This document shows positions 32,925-40,425 of a stretch of 46,892 bases of DNA, piece by piece. Source of the stretch: Chitinophagaceae bacterium (GTDB lineage Bacteria; Bacteroidota; Bacteroidia; Chitinophagales; Chitinophagaceae); NCBI GenBank assembly GCA_004028765.1, contig SAIX01000100.1, positions 1-46,892 on the forward strand, in the 5' to 3' direction. Under the pieces are notes generated by a model that did no database searches, was not told the origin of the DNA, and was given only the letters and a program-made list of their open reading frames with translations. How positions within the stretch are numbered: the stretch's first letter is position 1; the number at the start of each line of letters is the position of its first letter. Both the position numbers and the translations under genes were made by a program.

Positions 32925-33491
32925 TTATTTAGGCATCAATACAATGGGCAAGCTGGCTTTCAGATCGTCCCAGAGAAAAACAAGGTTTGCACCGTTTTTG
33001 GCTTCTTCAAAATAAAGCGTGAGCCATTCAGCAGGTTCCGTGCTTTTGTCTATATCGATATCTGTGCGCAGTACATCTTTTTTGCTGTCGTATGTATAAC
33101 CACCCCAGCTATAATTGTCTTTGTTCAGGATGATGGTCCATTTTTTTTCTGAGGGGATGCAATACAAAGTATAACGGCCTTTGTTAACGTTCTTACCGGC
33201 GATCTTTACGTTCGAAAAAAATTCGACTTCGGTGGCTTCGTTGGCGCCGAGCCGCCACAGTTCGTTGTACTTAAGGATACCGCCAAAAATAGCCCGGTTA
33301 TTTCTGGCAGGCCTGCTGTAAATAACACGGGCAACCGGCATTTCTTTTGCCTTGCCGCTCATTTTCAGTAAAGGATAATTGTTGGGCCAATAGCTCATAT
33401 CCATTGGCGATTTATCGAGCTCAGTTGGTTTTTGCTGCGCCTGTACCCCCAATACCAGCAGGATACAGAGAACACTCGCGGATATTTTCAT
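32925..33491 (-). CDS. DUF2911 secreted protein
   Basis: A 188-residue protein with a signal peptide (MKISASVLCILLVLGVQAQ). The mature part is the DUF2911 domain: VARVIYSRPARNNRAIFGG, WRLGANEATEVEF, and YTLYCIPSEKKWTIILNK. These proteins are common in Bacteroidota, are predicted periplasmic or outer-membrane-associated, and have no known function. A consensus -7 box and a palindrome just upstream suggest a promoter of its own. It is followed within 8 bases by the metB-like gene. Confidence 0.93.
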   Translation of the reverse strand: MKISASVLCILLVLGVQAQQKPTELDKSPMDMSYWPNNYPLLKMSGKAKEMPVARVIYSRPARNNRAIFGGILKYNELWRLGANEATEVEFFSNVKIAGKNVNKGRYTLYCIPSEKKWTIILNKDNYSWGGYTYDSKKDVLRTDIDIDKSTEPAEWLTLYFEEAKNGANLVFLWDDLKASLPIVLMPK

Positions 33492-33508
33492 GAATCATCA
33501 GGTTTTGC

Positions 33509-33516
33509 CAAAGATA
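33509..33516 (-). promoter_or_regulatory. -7 box (TATCTTTG) of the DUF2911 gene
   Basis: Read on the minus strand, TATCTTTG matches the Bacteroidota -7 consensus TAnnTTTG exactly, 17 bases before the ATG. A TTTG at 33533-33536 could be the -33 element, although the spacing is shorter than usual. Confidence 0.5.
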
Positions 33517-33518
33517 AA

Positions 33519-33534
33519 TGCTAATGCATTAGCA
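33519..33534. promoter_or_regulatory. 16-bp palindrome TGCTAATGCATTAGCA, site 2
   Basis: A perfect 16-bp palindrome between the -33-like and -7 elements of the DUF2911 promoter, overlapping the stop codon of the AcpH-like gene. Its core is the same GCTAATnnATTAGC seen at 19647-19660. Its placement within a promoter suggests an operator. Confidence 0.5.
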
Positions 33535-34114
33535 AATCATTGAATTGTGTTAAAGCAAAATCCTGTATATCCGGGAAGAAAAGCGTAAAACATTCCTGCA
33601 GGGCTTCGTAATGCTTTGTAAATAAACCGTAAGCAGGTTCTGCATCGTTTAGATAGGCTGCTCTTCGTACCAACCCGCCAAAACTTTTCTGAATTCCATC
33701 CGGGTATTGGTAATGGAAAAGCCAGTCCTGCTTCTGCATATACGGCAGCATACGGGAAAATTTTTCAGGGAGCAGGCGGGTATGGTCATATAATGTTTGA
33801 TATACCCAGGCCGAAAAACCAGCAAGGCCCTGGTTCGTAAACAGATCCTGTCGCTTCGCGAGAAAATGATCATATACCACATCCACAAAAGCACCTGCAT
33901 ATAAACCTGCTGCCGGCCTGATATATTCTTTGGCCCTTCGGGTGGCTTCGTGCCGGTCGGTAAAGGTATCGATGGCCCTGTGCAGGCGGATCCCTTTCTG
34001 TATCTGCAGGGGATACTCAAATTGTTTTTTGCCTTTTACAAAATCACTGATCATATTACCCACCAGGATACCGGGATCCCGGAAAGAAAAATATGCATGG
34101 GCGAGATAATTCAT
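33521..34114 (-). CDS. ACP phosphodiesterase-like protein (AcpH/DUF479)
   Basis: A 197-residue protein matching the AcpH/DUF479 family. The N-terminus MNYLAHAYFSFRDPGILVGNMISDFVKGK contains the conserved His and Asp residues of the HD-like fold, as does GIRLHRAIDTFTDRH. VDVVYDHFLA is a later conserved block. AcpH removes the 4'-phosphopantetheine arm from acyl carrier protein, but many bacterial members are uncharacterised. It is 38 bases downstream of the alpha/beta hydrolase gene in the sdpR run. Confidence 0.88.
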   Translation of the reverse strand: MNYLAHAYFSFRDPGILVGNMISDFVKGKKQFEYPLQIQKGIRLHRAIDTFTDRHEATRRAKEYIRPAAGLYAGAFVDVVYDHFLAKRQDLFTNQGLAGFSAWVYQTLYDHTRLLPEKFSRMLPYMQKQDWLFHYQYPDGIQKSFGGLVRRAAYLNDAEPAYGLFTKHYEALQECFTLFFPDIQDFALTQFNDLLMH

Positions 34115-34152
34115 TATTTCAAAGGCGAATAATGCGGTGATTGAAGAATCCT

Positions 34153-35583
34153 TTATTTTTTAGTATGTGATACCACCCAGTTGGTGATAAGCGTAAGCGT
34201 TTCCGGATCGAAGGTTTCCTCGAGTGCAAGGTATTCTGCAACACTGCCGCATTGTTTGCAGTGCTGGAACAGGTGATTCACGCCGGGTATCATAGTTGTG
34301 GTTACATCTTTATTCCCGCTTTTTGCCGCGATTTTACGGATGAGGGCCAGGTTGCTTACCGGATCAACCTGTTCATCTTTTTCTCCGTTTAACGCGAGTA
34401 TGGGTATTTTGATCGAGGCAAGGTCTTTTGTAAGATCATACCCGAGAAAAAATGTCCACCAGCTGCGCGTAAAATCTGAAAACCCCTGTACCATATTGGC
34501 GATGATCTGTTCATCTGTTCCTTTCACAAGATGCTGCAAAGTGGTGTCGGGTTGCTGTTGTTTCCAGTCGAGGTAAGTTTTCCGGATATAATTCGCCGGT
34601 GCCGCTTTGGCTGCTGAATCGAGGGCGAGTGCATACATGGCTGTATATAATTTACCATAGGCATCCCTGTCATGTTGGGATAAGGCTGCAAGCGGTTTTG
34701 TAACCGCCTGGTAATACATCGTGGCTTTACCGCCCGCAGGGGTGCCTGCGAGCATTATGATAAAAGCCACATCTTTTGACCTTGATGCAACATAAGGTGC
34801 AATCAACCCTCCTTCGCTATGCCCGAGCAAACCGATCTTTGAAGGGTCAATATCTTTTCTTGTTTTTAAATAAGCGATGCCCGCCATCACATCCGTTGCA
34901 AGATCTGCCGAGCTCGATGTTCTCAGGTTGCCGCTGCTTTTCCCGATGCCCCTGTCATCCACGCGCAATACGGCGATGCCTGCTTTGGTAAGCCTGTCTG
35001 CAATCAGTGCAAATGGTTTGTGCATACCGATACTTTCGTCCCTGTCCTGCGGCCCGCTGCCTGTGATCAGTAATACCACCGGAAAGCGGTCGCCGGAAAA
35101 AGGTTTTGTAAAAGTACCAGCGAGGGTAACTTTCTGTTCTGTATTCTCATACATCACTTCTTCACTGCTGTAAGGAAATGGCGGCACGGGTGTTTGCGGT
35201 TTAAATTTGGCCGCAGCGGGTTGTGCTATTGCATTACCTGTTTTTAAAAGCGTGAGGGGCATTTGTGCGGGCCCCTGTATAAAATAGCCGGTGACTTTAT
35301 CGGCTCCTTCCCATTTACCACGGTAACCGCCTTTAACAAGATCGATGATCATCAGCAAGCTATCGCCGATAAGCTGTGTCTGGTTAACAGCAAGCCCGTA
35401 AGCGAGTTGGTCGGGACTGTCAAATTTTGATTCATACCCCTGGGGCGTTTGGGTGATATGAAAAACGATGCGGAGTGTTTTGCCACCGGCAGAAATATTG
35501 CCTTCCCAATTCCCTGCAAGGGTTTGGCTATAGGTATTCATAAAAAAACTGCAGGCAAGTACTGTAATAAATATGGGTTTCAT
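34153..35583 (-). CDS. Secreted alpha/beta hydrolase
   Basis: A 476-residue protein from the ATG at 35583; a longer frame to 35700 overlaps sdpI in another frame and is improbable. It has a signal peptide (1-19, ending TYSQ), then a beta-rich N-domain (about 20-115) and an alpha/beta-hydrolase domain. The nucleophile is Ser256 in GHSEGG, LLITGSGPQDRDES is the oxyanion region, the acid Asp is in LNGEKDEQVDP and the His in GVNHLFQ. It resembles exported esterases or peptidases of unknown substrate. It starts one base after the sdpI stop, so it belongs to the sdpR operon. Confidence 0.9.
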   Translation of the reverse strand: MKPIFITVLACSFFMNTYSQTLAGNWEGNISAGGKTLRIVFHITQTPQGYESKFDSPDQLAYGLAVNQTQLIGDSLLMIIDLVKGGYRGKWEGADKVTGYFIQGPAQMPLTLLKTGNAIAQPAAAKFKPQTPVPPFPYSSEEVMYENTEQKVTLAGTFTKPFSGDRFPVVLLITGSGPQDRDESIGMHKPFALIADRLTKAGIAVLRVDDRGIGKSSGNLRTSSSADLATDVMAGIAYLKTRKDIDPSKIGLLGHSEGGLIAPYVASRSKDVAFIIMLAGTPAGGKATMYYQAVTKPLAALSQHDRDAYGKLYTAMYALALDSAAKAAPANYIRKTYLDWKQQQPDTTLQHLVKGTDEQIIANMVQGFSDFTRSWWTFFLGYDLTKDLASIKIPILALNGEKDEQVDPVSNLALIRKIAAKSGNKDVTTTMIPGVNHLFQHCKQCGSVAEYLALEETFDPETLTLITNWVVSHTKK

Positions 35584-35584
35584 A

Positions 35585-36244
35585 TCAGCGGGAATTTTTT
35601 TTGAAATAGAGATAAGAATAAACGGCAGGAATAAAGACGATGCAGAGGAGTATGGTAAAAAAAGCGATGATGGCCGCTTTTTCCGGGAGGATAAATGCAA
35701 GCAGCATTAATAAAATACCCCCCGGCACCCAGAGTTTACCAACCAGTTGGTGTGTTTTGCGCCAGTTGTCTTCATTTTCCAGGGTCCAGGGCGTTCTGAA
35801 TCCTACAAAATAATTGGGCTTGATGCTGTGCATATAATTTCCGAGCACCGAAAAGAAAAGCCCCATCAGCGGCAGCATCAGTTTACTGAACTGAACGGAG
35901 CCGGATACTGCGCTGTGTACAATGATCAGGTTAATGGCGCACAGGAATACAGTGATCACGATTGCAATCTTTTTATACAGTTCCGGCGATTGCCCGGCTG
36001 TTTTTTTCGGATCGATGCGGGAAAGATTACTTACCAGCAGGTATACAAAAATGGATACGACCGATAATAAGATCACGGGGAACCAGAGTTCCGATTTGTG
36101 GTCAAAACGATCGGGTTTCCCTTCCCAGTTAAAATGCAGGGGGATTGTTTCGGGAAGTGTCGGATAAATATATCCCGCATAGAGCAATGGGATCAATGCG
36201 ATTAAAACCACCACTATGGCATGAACGGGTGATGACTGTTTCAT
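35585..36244 (-). CDS. sdpI: SdpI family membrane protein (DUF1648)
   Basis: A 219-residue membrane protein with about six helices. The DUF1648 opening (YPTLPETIPLHFNWEGKPDRF) and a later SdpI segment (NYFVGFRTPWTLENEDNWRKTHQL) match the family. B. subtilis SdpI gives immunity to the SdpC toxin and signals to SdpR. No SdpC-like toxin gene is present here. The gene begins one base after the sdpR stop. Confidence 0.93.
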   Translation of the reverse strand: MKQSSPVHAIVVVLIALIPLLYAGYIYPTLPETIPLHFNWEGKPDRFDHKSELWFPVILLSVVSIFVYLLVSNLSRIDPKKTAGQSPELYKKIAIVITVFLCAINLIIVHSAVSGSVQFSKLMLPLMGLFFSVLGNYMHSIKPNYFVGFRTPWTLENEDNWRKTHQLVGKLWVPGGILLMLLAFILPEKAAIIAFFTILLCIVFIPAVYSYLYFKKNSR

Positions 36245-36245
36245 A

Positions 36246-36515
36246 TCAGGCTTTCTTTTTTGTTTTGGTGAACTGGATGAACCATTTTAATACTTCATCC
36301 ATAACGGTTGTATTCAGGGAATAGTAAATAAACTGCCCTTCTTTGAGGGCAGTCACGAGCTCAGCCTGCTTCAGCAGGTCGAGGTGGTGCGAAATACTGG
36401 GCTTCGTCATCCGGAACCTGTCTGCTATTTCACCGGCAGTAAGGTCTTTCTCTTTCAGCATTTCCAGTATCTCCCGCCGGGTGGCATCATTCAGTGCTTT
36501 AAAAAGAATATTCAC
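36246..36515 (-). CDS. sdpR: SdpR-type ArsR-family transcriptional repressor
   Basis: An 89-residue winged-helix repressor from the GTG at 36515, giving MNILFKALNDATRREILEML, the usual family start. Upstream in-frame codons to 36572 run through the operator and are not homologous. LTAGEIADRFRMTKPSISHHLDLLKQ is the DNA-binding helix-turn-helix. No CxC metal site is present, so it is of the SdpR autorepressor class. A perfect inverted repeat directly upstream is the likely binding site. It heads the sdpRI-hydrolase operon. Confidence 0.9.
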   Translation of the reverse strand: MNILFKALNDATRREILEMLKEKDLTAGEIADRFRMTKPSISHHLDLLKQAELVTALKEGQFIYYSLNTTVMDEVLKWFIQFTKTKKKA

Positions 36516-36532
36516 AAGTTTAGTAGTTTGTA

Positions 36533-36554
36533 TATTTAGACAAATATCTAAATA
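36533..36554 (-). promoter_or_regulatory. SdpR operator: TATTTAGA-n6-TCTAAATA inverted repeat
   Basis: Perfect 8-bp arms with a 6-base spacer, 18 bases upstream of the sdpR GTG. A TTTG (CAAA at 36570-36573) about 19 bases before the repeat and a TAGATATTTG stretch within it suggest that the promoter is buried under the operator, consistent with autorepression. Confidence 0.7.
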
Positions 36555-36747
36555 ATTGCCAGAATCCACCAAATTTATTTTCCTCGTGGCGCTTTATAAC
36601 TTCCCCGGAAGGCCATTTTTAAAAATTAACCCTACCATAACGGCATTTGTGATTTTGTTAAGAAATCGGCCCAAACCCTTACTGCTGCTGCATCCTAGCC
36701 CATCAAACCGTACCTGCCAGCGGGTACCCGGTTACCGTTCATACTAT

Positions 36748-36771
36748 CCTACCTGGTAAGTAGGCTTTTTT
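36748..36771 (+). terminator. Weak terminator-like hairpin in the sdpR upstream gap
   Basis: CCTAC and GTAGG pair across seven bases, followed by C and six Ts. No rightward gene ends just upstream, so it may insulate the next promoter. Confidence 0.3.
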
Positions 36772-36805
36772 GTCACAATTCGGAAAAGTGACAGCATCAG
36801 GTTTC

Positions 36806-36813
36806 TACATTTG
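36806..36813 (+). promoter_or_regulatory. -7 box (TACATTTG) upstream of the PepSY-like gene
   Basis: Exact match to TAnnTTTG, 62 bases before the start codon. No well-spaced -33 TTTG was seen. Confidence 0.45.
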
Positions 36814-36875
36814 GTTTGTAATTGTGAAAAAAGAAAAGCAATGCGGATTGCAAAAACAAAAAAACAAAACAGATC

Positions 36876-37316
36876 ATGAAAAAATTATTCATTGCAGCAC
36901 TTATTACCGTAGCTGCCGGAACCAGCGCTTTTGCGAAAGATGTAACCAAAGTGGATTATAAGGTAAAATCCAATTTTGAAGCAAAATTCAATGGTGCACA
37001 AAATGTAGTGTGGAGCGCACGCGAAGCCTATGTAAAAGCACAATTTCAACTGAGCGGAGAAAATGTGGAAGCTTTCTTCAATGAAGAAGGCGACCTGATC
37101 GGTACCAGCCGCAAACTTGATTTTAAACAACTGCCGCTGAATGCGATCCAGAAGATCAAGAAATCCTATGAGGATTTTAAAGTTGTGGAAACGATCGAGT
37201 TCGACCTGGATGGCGACAGGTCTTACTATGTATCTCTCGAAAAAGAGGGCAAAACACAGATCCTGCAGGTATCCCTTTATGGAACGGTTACTGCTTACAA
37301 GGGATCTCAAAAATAA
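36876..37316 (+). CDS. Secreted PepSY-like protein
   Basis: A 146-residue protein with a signal peptide (MKKLFIAALITVAAGTSAFA, cleavage after AFA). The mature part resembles the PepSY-like domain of small Bacteroidota secreted proteins: a FEAKFNGAQNVVWSA segment, an EAFFNEEGDLIGTSR strand pair, and IQKIKKSYEDFKVVETIEF. The function of these proteins is unknown. It is transcribed alone towards the deacetylase gene and has its terminator inside that gene's 3' end. Confidence 0.82.
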   Translation: MKKLFIAALITVAAGTSAFAKDVTKVDYKVKSNFEAKFNGAQNVVWSAREAYVKAQFQLSGENVEAFFNEEGDLIGTSRKLDFKQLPLNAIQKIKKSYEDFKVVETIEFDLDGDRSYYVSLEKEGKTQILQVSLYGTVTAYKGSQK

Positions 37317-37323
37317 GCATAGG

Positions 37324-38127
37324 TTAGGTTGTAAATCGGGAAGGCCACGCTGCTGCGTGGCTTTTCTGTTGCAGGAAGTTTTCGATACTGATAAAATCAG
37401 CTTCTTTTTTCAGATCGCTGATGAACCGGTTCAAACGGGTAAGCAGGGGCTCGCCATTCAGTTTTTTTGCAAAATCGGGCAAACCATAATTTTCGATCTG
37501 CGTAAACTCCCAGGGATGGAAATACAGGCAGAGATACCCGTCTTTTGCCAGGGTTTGTTTTGCAAAAAAAAGGAATAGCTGATAAGAAAGGTTTTTAAAA
37601 CTGAGCCAGAACAAAGGCATCCGTAACAGGGGTGATACCGAAGCGGGTACCCGTAACACCTGCTGATCAAAGTAAGGTGTGCGGGGCAAATGAAGATTAT
37701 TATACCTACCGGGTAACCAGGTTGGGTTTACTGAAGAGTCGTACCGGTACCCTGCCTTGCTCACTTCGCTCATTTCCACTTTCCGCATGCGCGGCATACG
37801 AAGCCCTGTTACTTTTTTACCACTGATCTCTTCCAGTTTCTGTTTCGAAGAAAGCAGGTGTTCATTGCTGAAAGCGGAATGATAAAAAGTGTGCGAAGCA
37901 ATCTCGTGTTTCTTTGCCAGCTCCTTGATGGCTTCGGGGAAATGCATGGCGAAGTTGGCTGTGGTGAAAAGCGTTGTTTCGACGGAAGCATCATTTAATA
38001 CAGGTGCAATGGCATCAAGCCCGCGTTTACCTACTTTCATCTGCTCTTCAGCCGAAACAGGAAAATTGTATTCGAGGGGCATATCAAACTCTTCCACATC
38101 AAAGCTCAGTAAAACAAAACGGCTCAT
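37324..38127 (-). CDS. Polysaccharide deacetylase family protein (NodB-like)
   Basis: A 267-residue cytoplasmic or peripheral protein of the NodB deacetylase superfamily. LLSFDVEEFD is motif 1 with the catalytic and metal Asps, ASHTFYH is the zinc motif 2, GLRMPRMRK is motif 3, and YFHPWEF holds the final His. Its four-base overlap with the GT2 gene (ATGA) and position as third in a leftward operon imply removal of an acetyl group from a lipid-linked or surface sugar. No signal peptide is seen. Confidence 0.9.
   Translation of the reverse strand: MSRFVLLSFDVEEFDMPLEYNFPVSAEEQMKVGKRGLDAIAPVLNDASVETTLFTTANFAMHFPEAIKELAKKHEIASHTFYHSAFSNEHLLSSKQKLEEISGKKVTGLRMPRMRKVEMSEVSKAGYRYDSSVNPTWLPGRYNNLHLPRTPYFDQQVLRVPASVSPLLRMPLFWLSFKNLSYQLFLFFAKQTLAKDGYLCLYFHPWEFTQIENYGLPDFAKKLNGEPLLTRLNRFISDLKKEADFISIENFLQQKSHAAAWPSRFTT
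37344..37365 (+). terminator. Terminator embedded in the convergent deacetylase gene
   Basis: GCCACGC and GCGTGGC pair across TGCT, followed by TTTTCTGTT. It is 27 bases after the PepSY-like stop and lies within the last codons of the leftward deacetylase gene. Confidence 0.75.
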
Positions 38128-39056
38128 GTGCCCAGGTTTGATTCTTTAACGATATAATGCGGCCGCTGTTTGCTCTGTACAAACAGTTTCCCGATATACA
38201 TTCCTATGATACCAAGGATCATCAGCTGCAAACCGCCAAAAAAAGCGATTGTAGAAATCACAGATGCCCATCCCGAAATGGCGTGACCAAAATAATAACT
38301 ATAGATAACGTACGGAACATAATAAAGGAGCGATAGTAAGGAAAAAATAAAGCCCAGGTATGCGGCGATATACAACGGCCTTGTACTGAATGATGTGATA
38401 CCCTGCAATGCAAAGCGGATCATTTTTTTCAGCGTGTATTTTGATTTACCATGTTTTCTTTCCCCGGGGTCGTATTCGATGCCATGCTGTTTAAAGCCCA
38501 TCCATTTTACCAGCCCGCGCATAAACAGATCCGCTTCTTTAAAAACACGGAATGCTTCCACCACTTTGCGGTCCATCAGCCTGAAATCGGCTGTGCCGGG
38601 TTCCAGTTCAATATCAGAGAGATTGTTGATGAGGTTGTAAAACATATTCGATGTTTTCCGTTTCATCAACGGCATTTCCTTATGGTCTTTGCGGATCGAA
38701 TACACGATATCATATCCCGATTCCCATTCCTGTAACATATCCGGGATCAGTTCCGGCGGGTGCTGCATATCCCCATCCATCATGATCACCGCATCGGCAT
38801 CGGACATATCCAACCCGGCTTTTAGTGCATTCTGGTGGCCGAAATTCCGGGCAAGTGATATGTAAAAAACATTGTTTTTTTCGGAAGATAATTTCCGTGC
38901 AACCGCCAATGTGCCATCGGTGCTGCCGTCATCTATAAAAATGACCGACCAGTAATAAGGTAATCCGGCAAATACTTTTTCAAGCGCTTCTGCCATGATG
39001 GGAATATTCCCTTCTTCGTTACAGGAAGGAACCAGTATGCAAATCTTTTTTTTCAT
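38124..39056 (-). CDS. Family 2 glycosyltransferase, polyprenyl-phosphate sugar synthase-like
   Basis: A 310-residue protein from the ATG at 39056; a longer frame adds twelve non-homologous residues. The GT-A domain has ICILVPSCNEEGNIP, FIDDGSTDGT (Asp pair), and MMDGDMQHPPELI with the DxD-type metal site. Two membrane helices near the C-terminus match the DPM1/GtrB/ArnC group, which transfers a sugar to undecaprenyl phosphate. It is followed (ATGA overlap) by the deacetylase and preceded by a GT-C membrane protein that could use the lipid-linked sugar. Confidence 0.93.
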   Translation of the reverse strand: MKKKICILVPSCNEEGNIPIMAEALEKVFAGLPYYWSVIFIDDGSTDGTLAVARKLSSEKNNVFYISLARNFGHQNALKAGLDMSDADAVIMMDGDMQHPPELIPDMLQEWESGYDIVYSIRKDHKEMPLMKRKTSNMFYNLINNLSDIELEPGTADFRLMDRKVVEAFRVFKEADLFMRGLVKWMGFKQHGIEYDPGERKHGKSKYTLKKMIRFALQGITSFSTRPLYIAAYLGFIFSLLSLLYYVPYVIYSYYFGHAISGWASVISTIAFFGGLQLMILGIIGMYIGKLFVQSKQRPHYIVKESNLGT

Positions 39057-39097
39057 GCCCCGGCGGGTGATTACTGTGCCTGCAAAATACAACTATT

Positions 39098-40309
39098 TCA
39101 TTGAGCCGGTGGCAATCCCGGAGAGGGTATCGCTTTATTGAAATCGCGGAACAGCAACTGGTATATAATCACGCACCAGGCTGTAAAACAGGGCAGCGCT
39201 TTTAATGAATAAGGATAAATGAAATTTTCGCGCACATAGGGCGGAAAAAGATCGGTTGCCGAGAAACTGGTAAGGATAATGACAAAGAACAAAAGGATGT
39301 TCTCCCATTTTTTTCGAGGCTGTGGCTGTATCACATACCATACGGCGATACCGGTAACCGCCAGCACGAAAGTGGAAGATTCTGCAGAAGAACTGAATAT
39401 CACCACACCAATCAACGCCAGCGCGAGATAACTCATACGGAACGCCTGGTTTTTATACTGGCTCACCCTCAGGAAGGGCAATGCATACAGGATGGCAGCA
39501 GGTACGGTGATAAAATAATTTTTCAACTGTGCAACATTGCCTATCCGGCGGATCATACCCATCACTGAAATATCCTGCATCAGGTTGGCATCCTCTGCAT
39601 CGATATTCTGGGCATTCTTTTCAACCAGTGCGTGGATCCAGTCTTTATAGGACTGAATGATAAATGCCGGCGACGAGATCAGCATGGGCAAACAGAATAA
39701 TACCACGCTCCAGAATATGCCTGATAGGATAAACTTTGTTTTGTGCCTGGAGAACCAGAAGAAAGCGATCCCCGCGATCCCATAGATCTTCACAAAAAAA
39801 CCCGCCACAATAAAAAGAGCAGCCCAGAAATCTTTTTCTTTTTCAACCATTACATAACTCAGCAGTATCCAGCCGGTTAGCATGGGGTTGAACTGCACAT
39901 TGTGTATCGCCGTCATCATCTCCACGAGGCCGATACAGAGAATAAGCAGTTGCTGGCTACGGGCAATATTGAGCTGTCGGATCGCATAAAACAAAACGAC
40001 AGCATTGGCAACGCACCATAAAAAACAACCAAGATAATCGGGCAGCAATGCAAAAGGCGCTATCAGGATACTGAAAACCGGCCCGTAGTGATTGGTGTCC
40101 ACATATTCTGCGGGATAGGGCAGGTAAAGATTTTTGCGGGCGATGGTATGTTCAAAAACACCCGCGAAAATATCATAGTTGTTAATGGCTGCATGGCCAC
40201 GGCTTATTTCGGCGATGGCAGCCAGCATAGCCAGCAGGAACCAGAGAAAAACAGGCAGTGGCACCGACCATCTTCCCAGTTTGATATTTTTCAGTAAGAA
40301 TTGCATCAT
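39098..40309 (-). CDS. GT-C type integral membrane glycosyltransferase (GT87/DUF2029-like)
   Basis: A 403-residue protein with about ten membrane helices. The large first periplasmic loop contains NNYDIFAGVFEH and YVDTNHYGPVFSIL, resembling the acidic catalytic loop of GT87 mannosyltransferase-like (DUF2029) proteins. Such enzymes use polyprenyl-phosphate sugars as donors on the outer face of the membrane. It is first of three leftward genes, with the GT2 donor synthase next. Two ATGs in tandem (40304-40309) leave the start uncertain by one codon. Confidence 0.85.
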   Translation of the reverse strand: MMQFLLKNIKLGRWSVPLPVFLWFLLAMLAAIAEISRGHAAINNYDIFAGVFEHTIARKNLYLPYPAEYVDTNHYGPVFSILIAPFALLPDYLGCFLWCVANAVVLFYAIRQLNIARSQQLLILCIGLVEMMTAIHNVQFNPMLTGWILLSYVMVEKEKDFWAALFIVAGFFVKIYGIAGIAFFWFSRHKTKFILSGIFWSVVLFCLPMLISSPAFIIQSYKDWIHALVEKNAQNIDAEDANLMQDISVMGMIRRIGNVAQLKNYFITVPAAILYALPFLRVSQYKNQAFRMSYLALALIGVVIFSSSAESSTFVLAVTGIAVWYVIQPQPRKKWENILLFFVIILTSFSATDLFPPYVRENFIYPYSLKALPCFTAWCVIIYQLLFRDFNKAIPSPGLPPAQ

Positions 40310-40320
40310 GGGGCAGCACG

Positions 40321-40328
40321 CAAAAATA
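40321..40328 (-). promoter_or_regulatory. -7 box (TATTTTTG) for the envelope-glycan operon
   Basis: Matches TAnnTTTG on the minus strand, 12 bases from the start. The mRNA would have a very short leader. Confidence 0.4.
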
Positions 40329-40398
40329 TCGGAAGAAACGGGATACGGTAAGAATTATTCCAAAAAATGATACAACCGTAAATACGGCTTAAAAAAAT

Positions 40399-40406
40399 TA
40401 CTTTTG
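40399..40406 (+). promoter_or_regulatory. -7 box (TACTTTTG) for the DHS-like gene
   Basis: Exact match to TAnnTTTG, 19 bases upstream of the ATG, divergent from the box at 40321-40328. CCGTA/TACGG (40377-40388) is an adjacent small inverted repeat. Confidence 0.5.
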
Positions 40407-40425
40407 CCCGCAAAAAGTAACCATC

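Larger units (their letters stand above)
36555..36875. other. Intergenic region between sdpR and the PepSY-like gene
   Basis: About 320 bases without a convincing gene. It includes a perfect CGGGTACCCG palindrome (36721-36730), a small hairpin CCTAC/GTAGG followed by Ts (36748-36771), and the promoter of the following gene. A 67-codon plus-strand frame here has no coding character. Confidence 0.6.

Noticed and set aside
35585..36515. Toxin-antitoxin or bacteriocin immunity island
   Set aside because: SdpI and SdpR homologues are widespread in Bacteroidota, and no SdpC-like toxin gene is present.
36556..36759. Plus-strand frame of 67 codons
   Set aside because: No coding character; the region looks like a regulatory gap.
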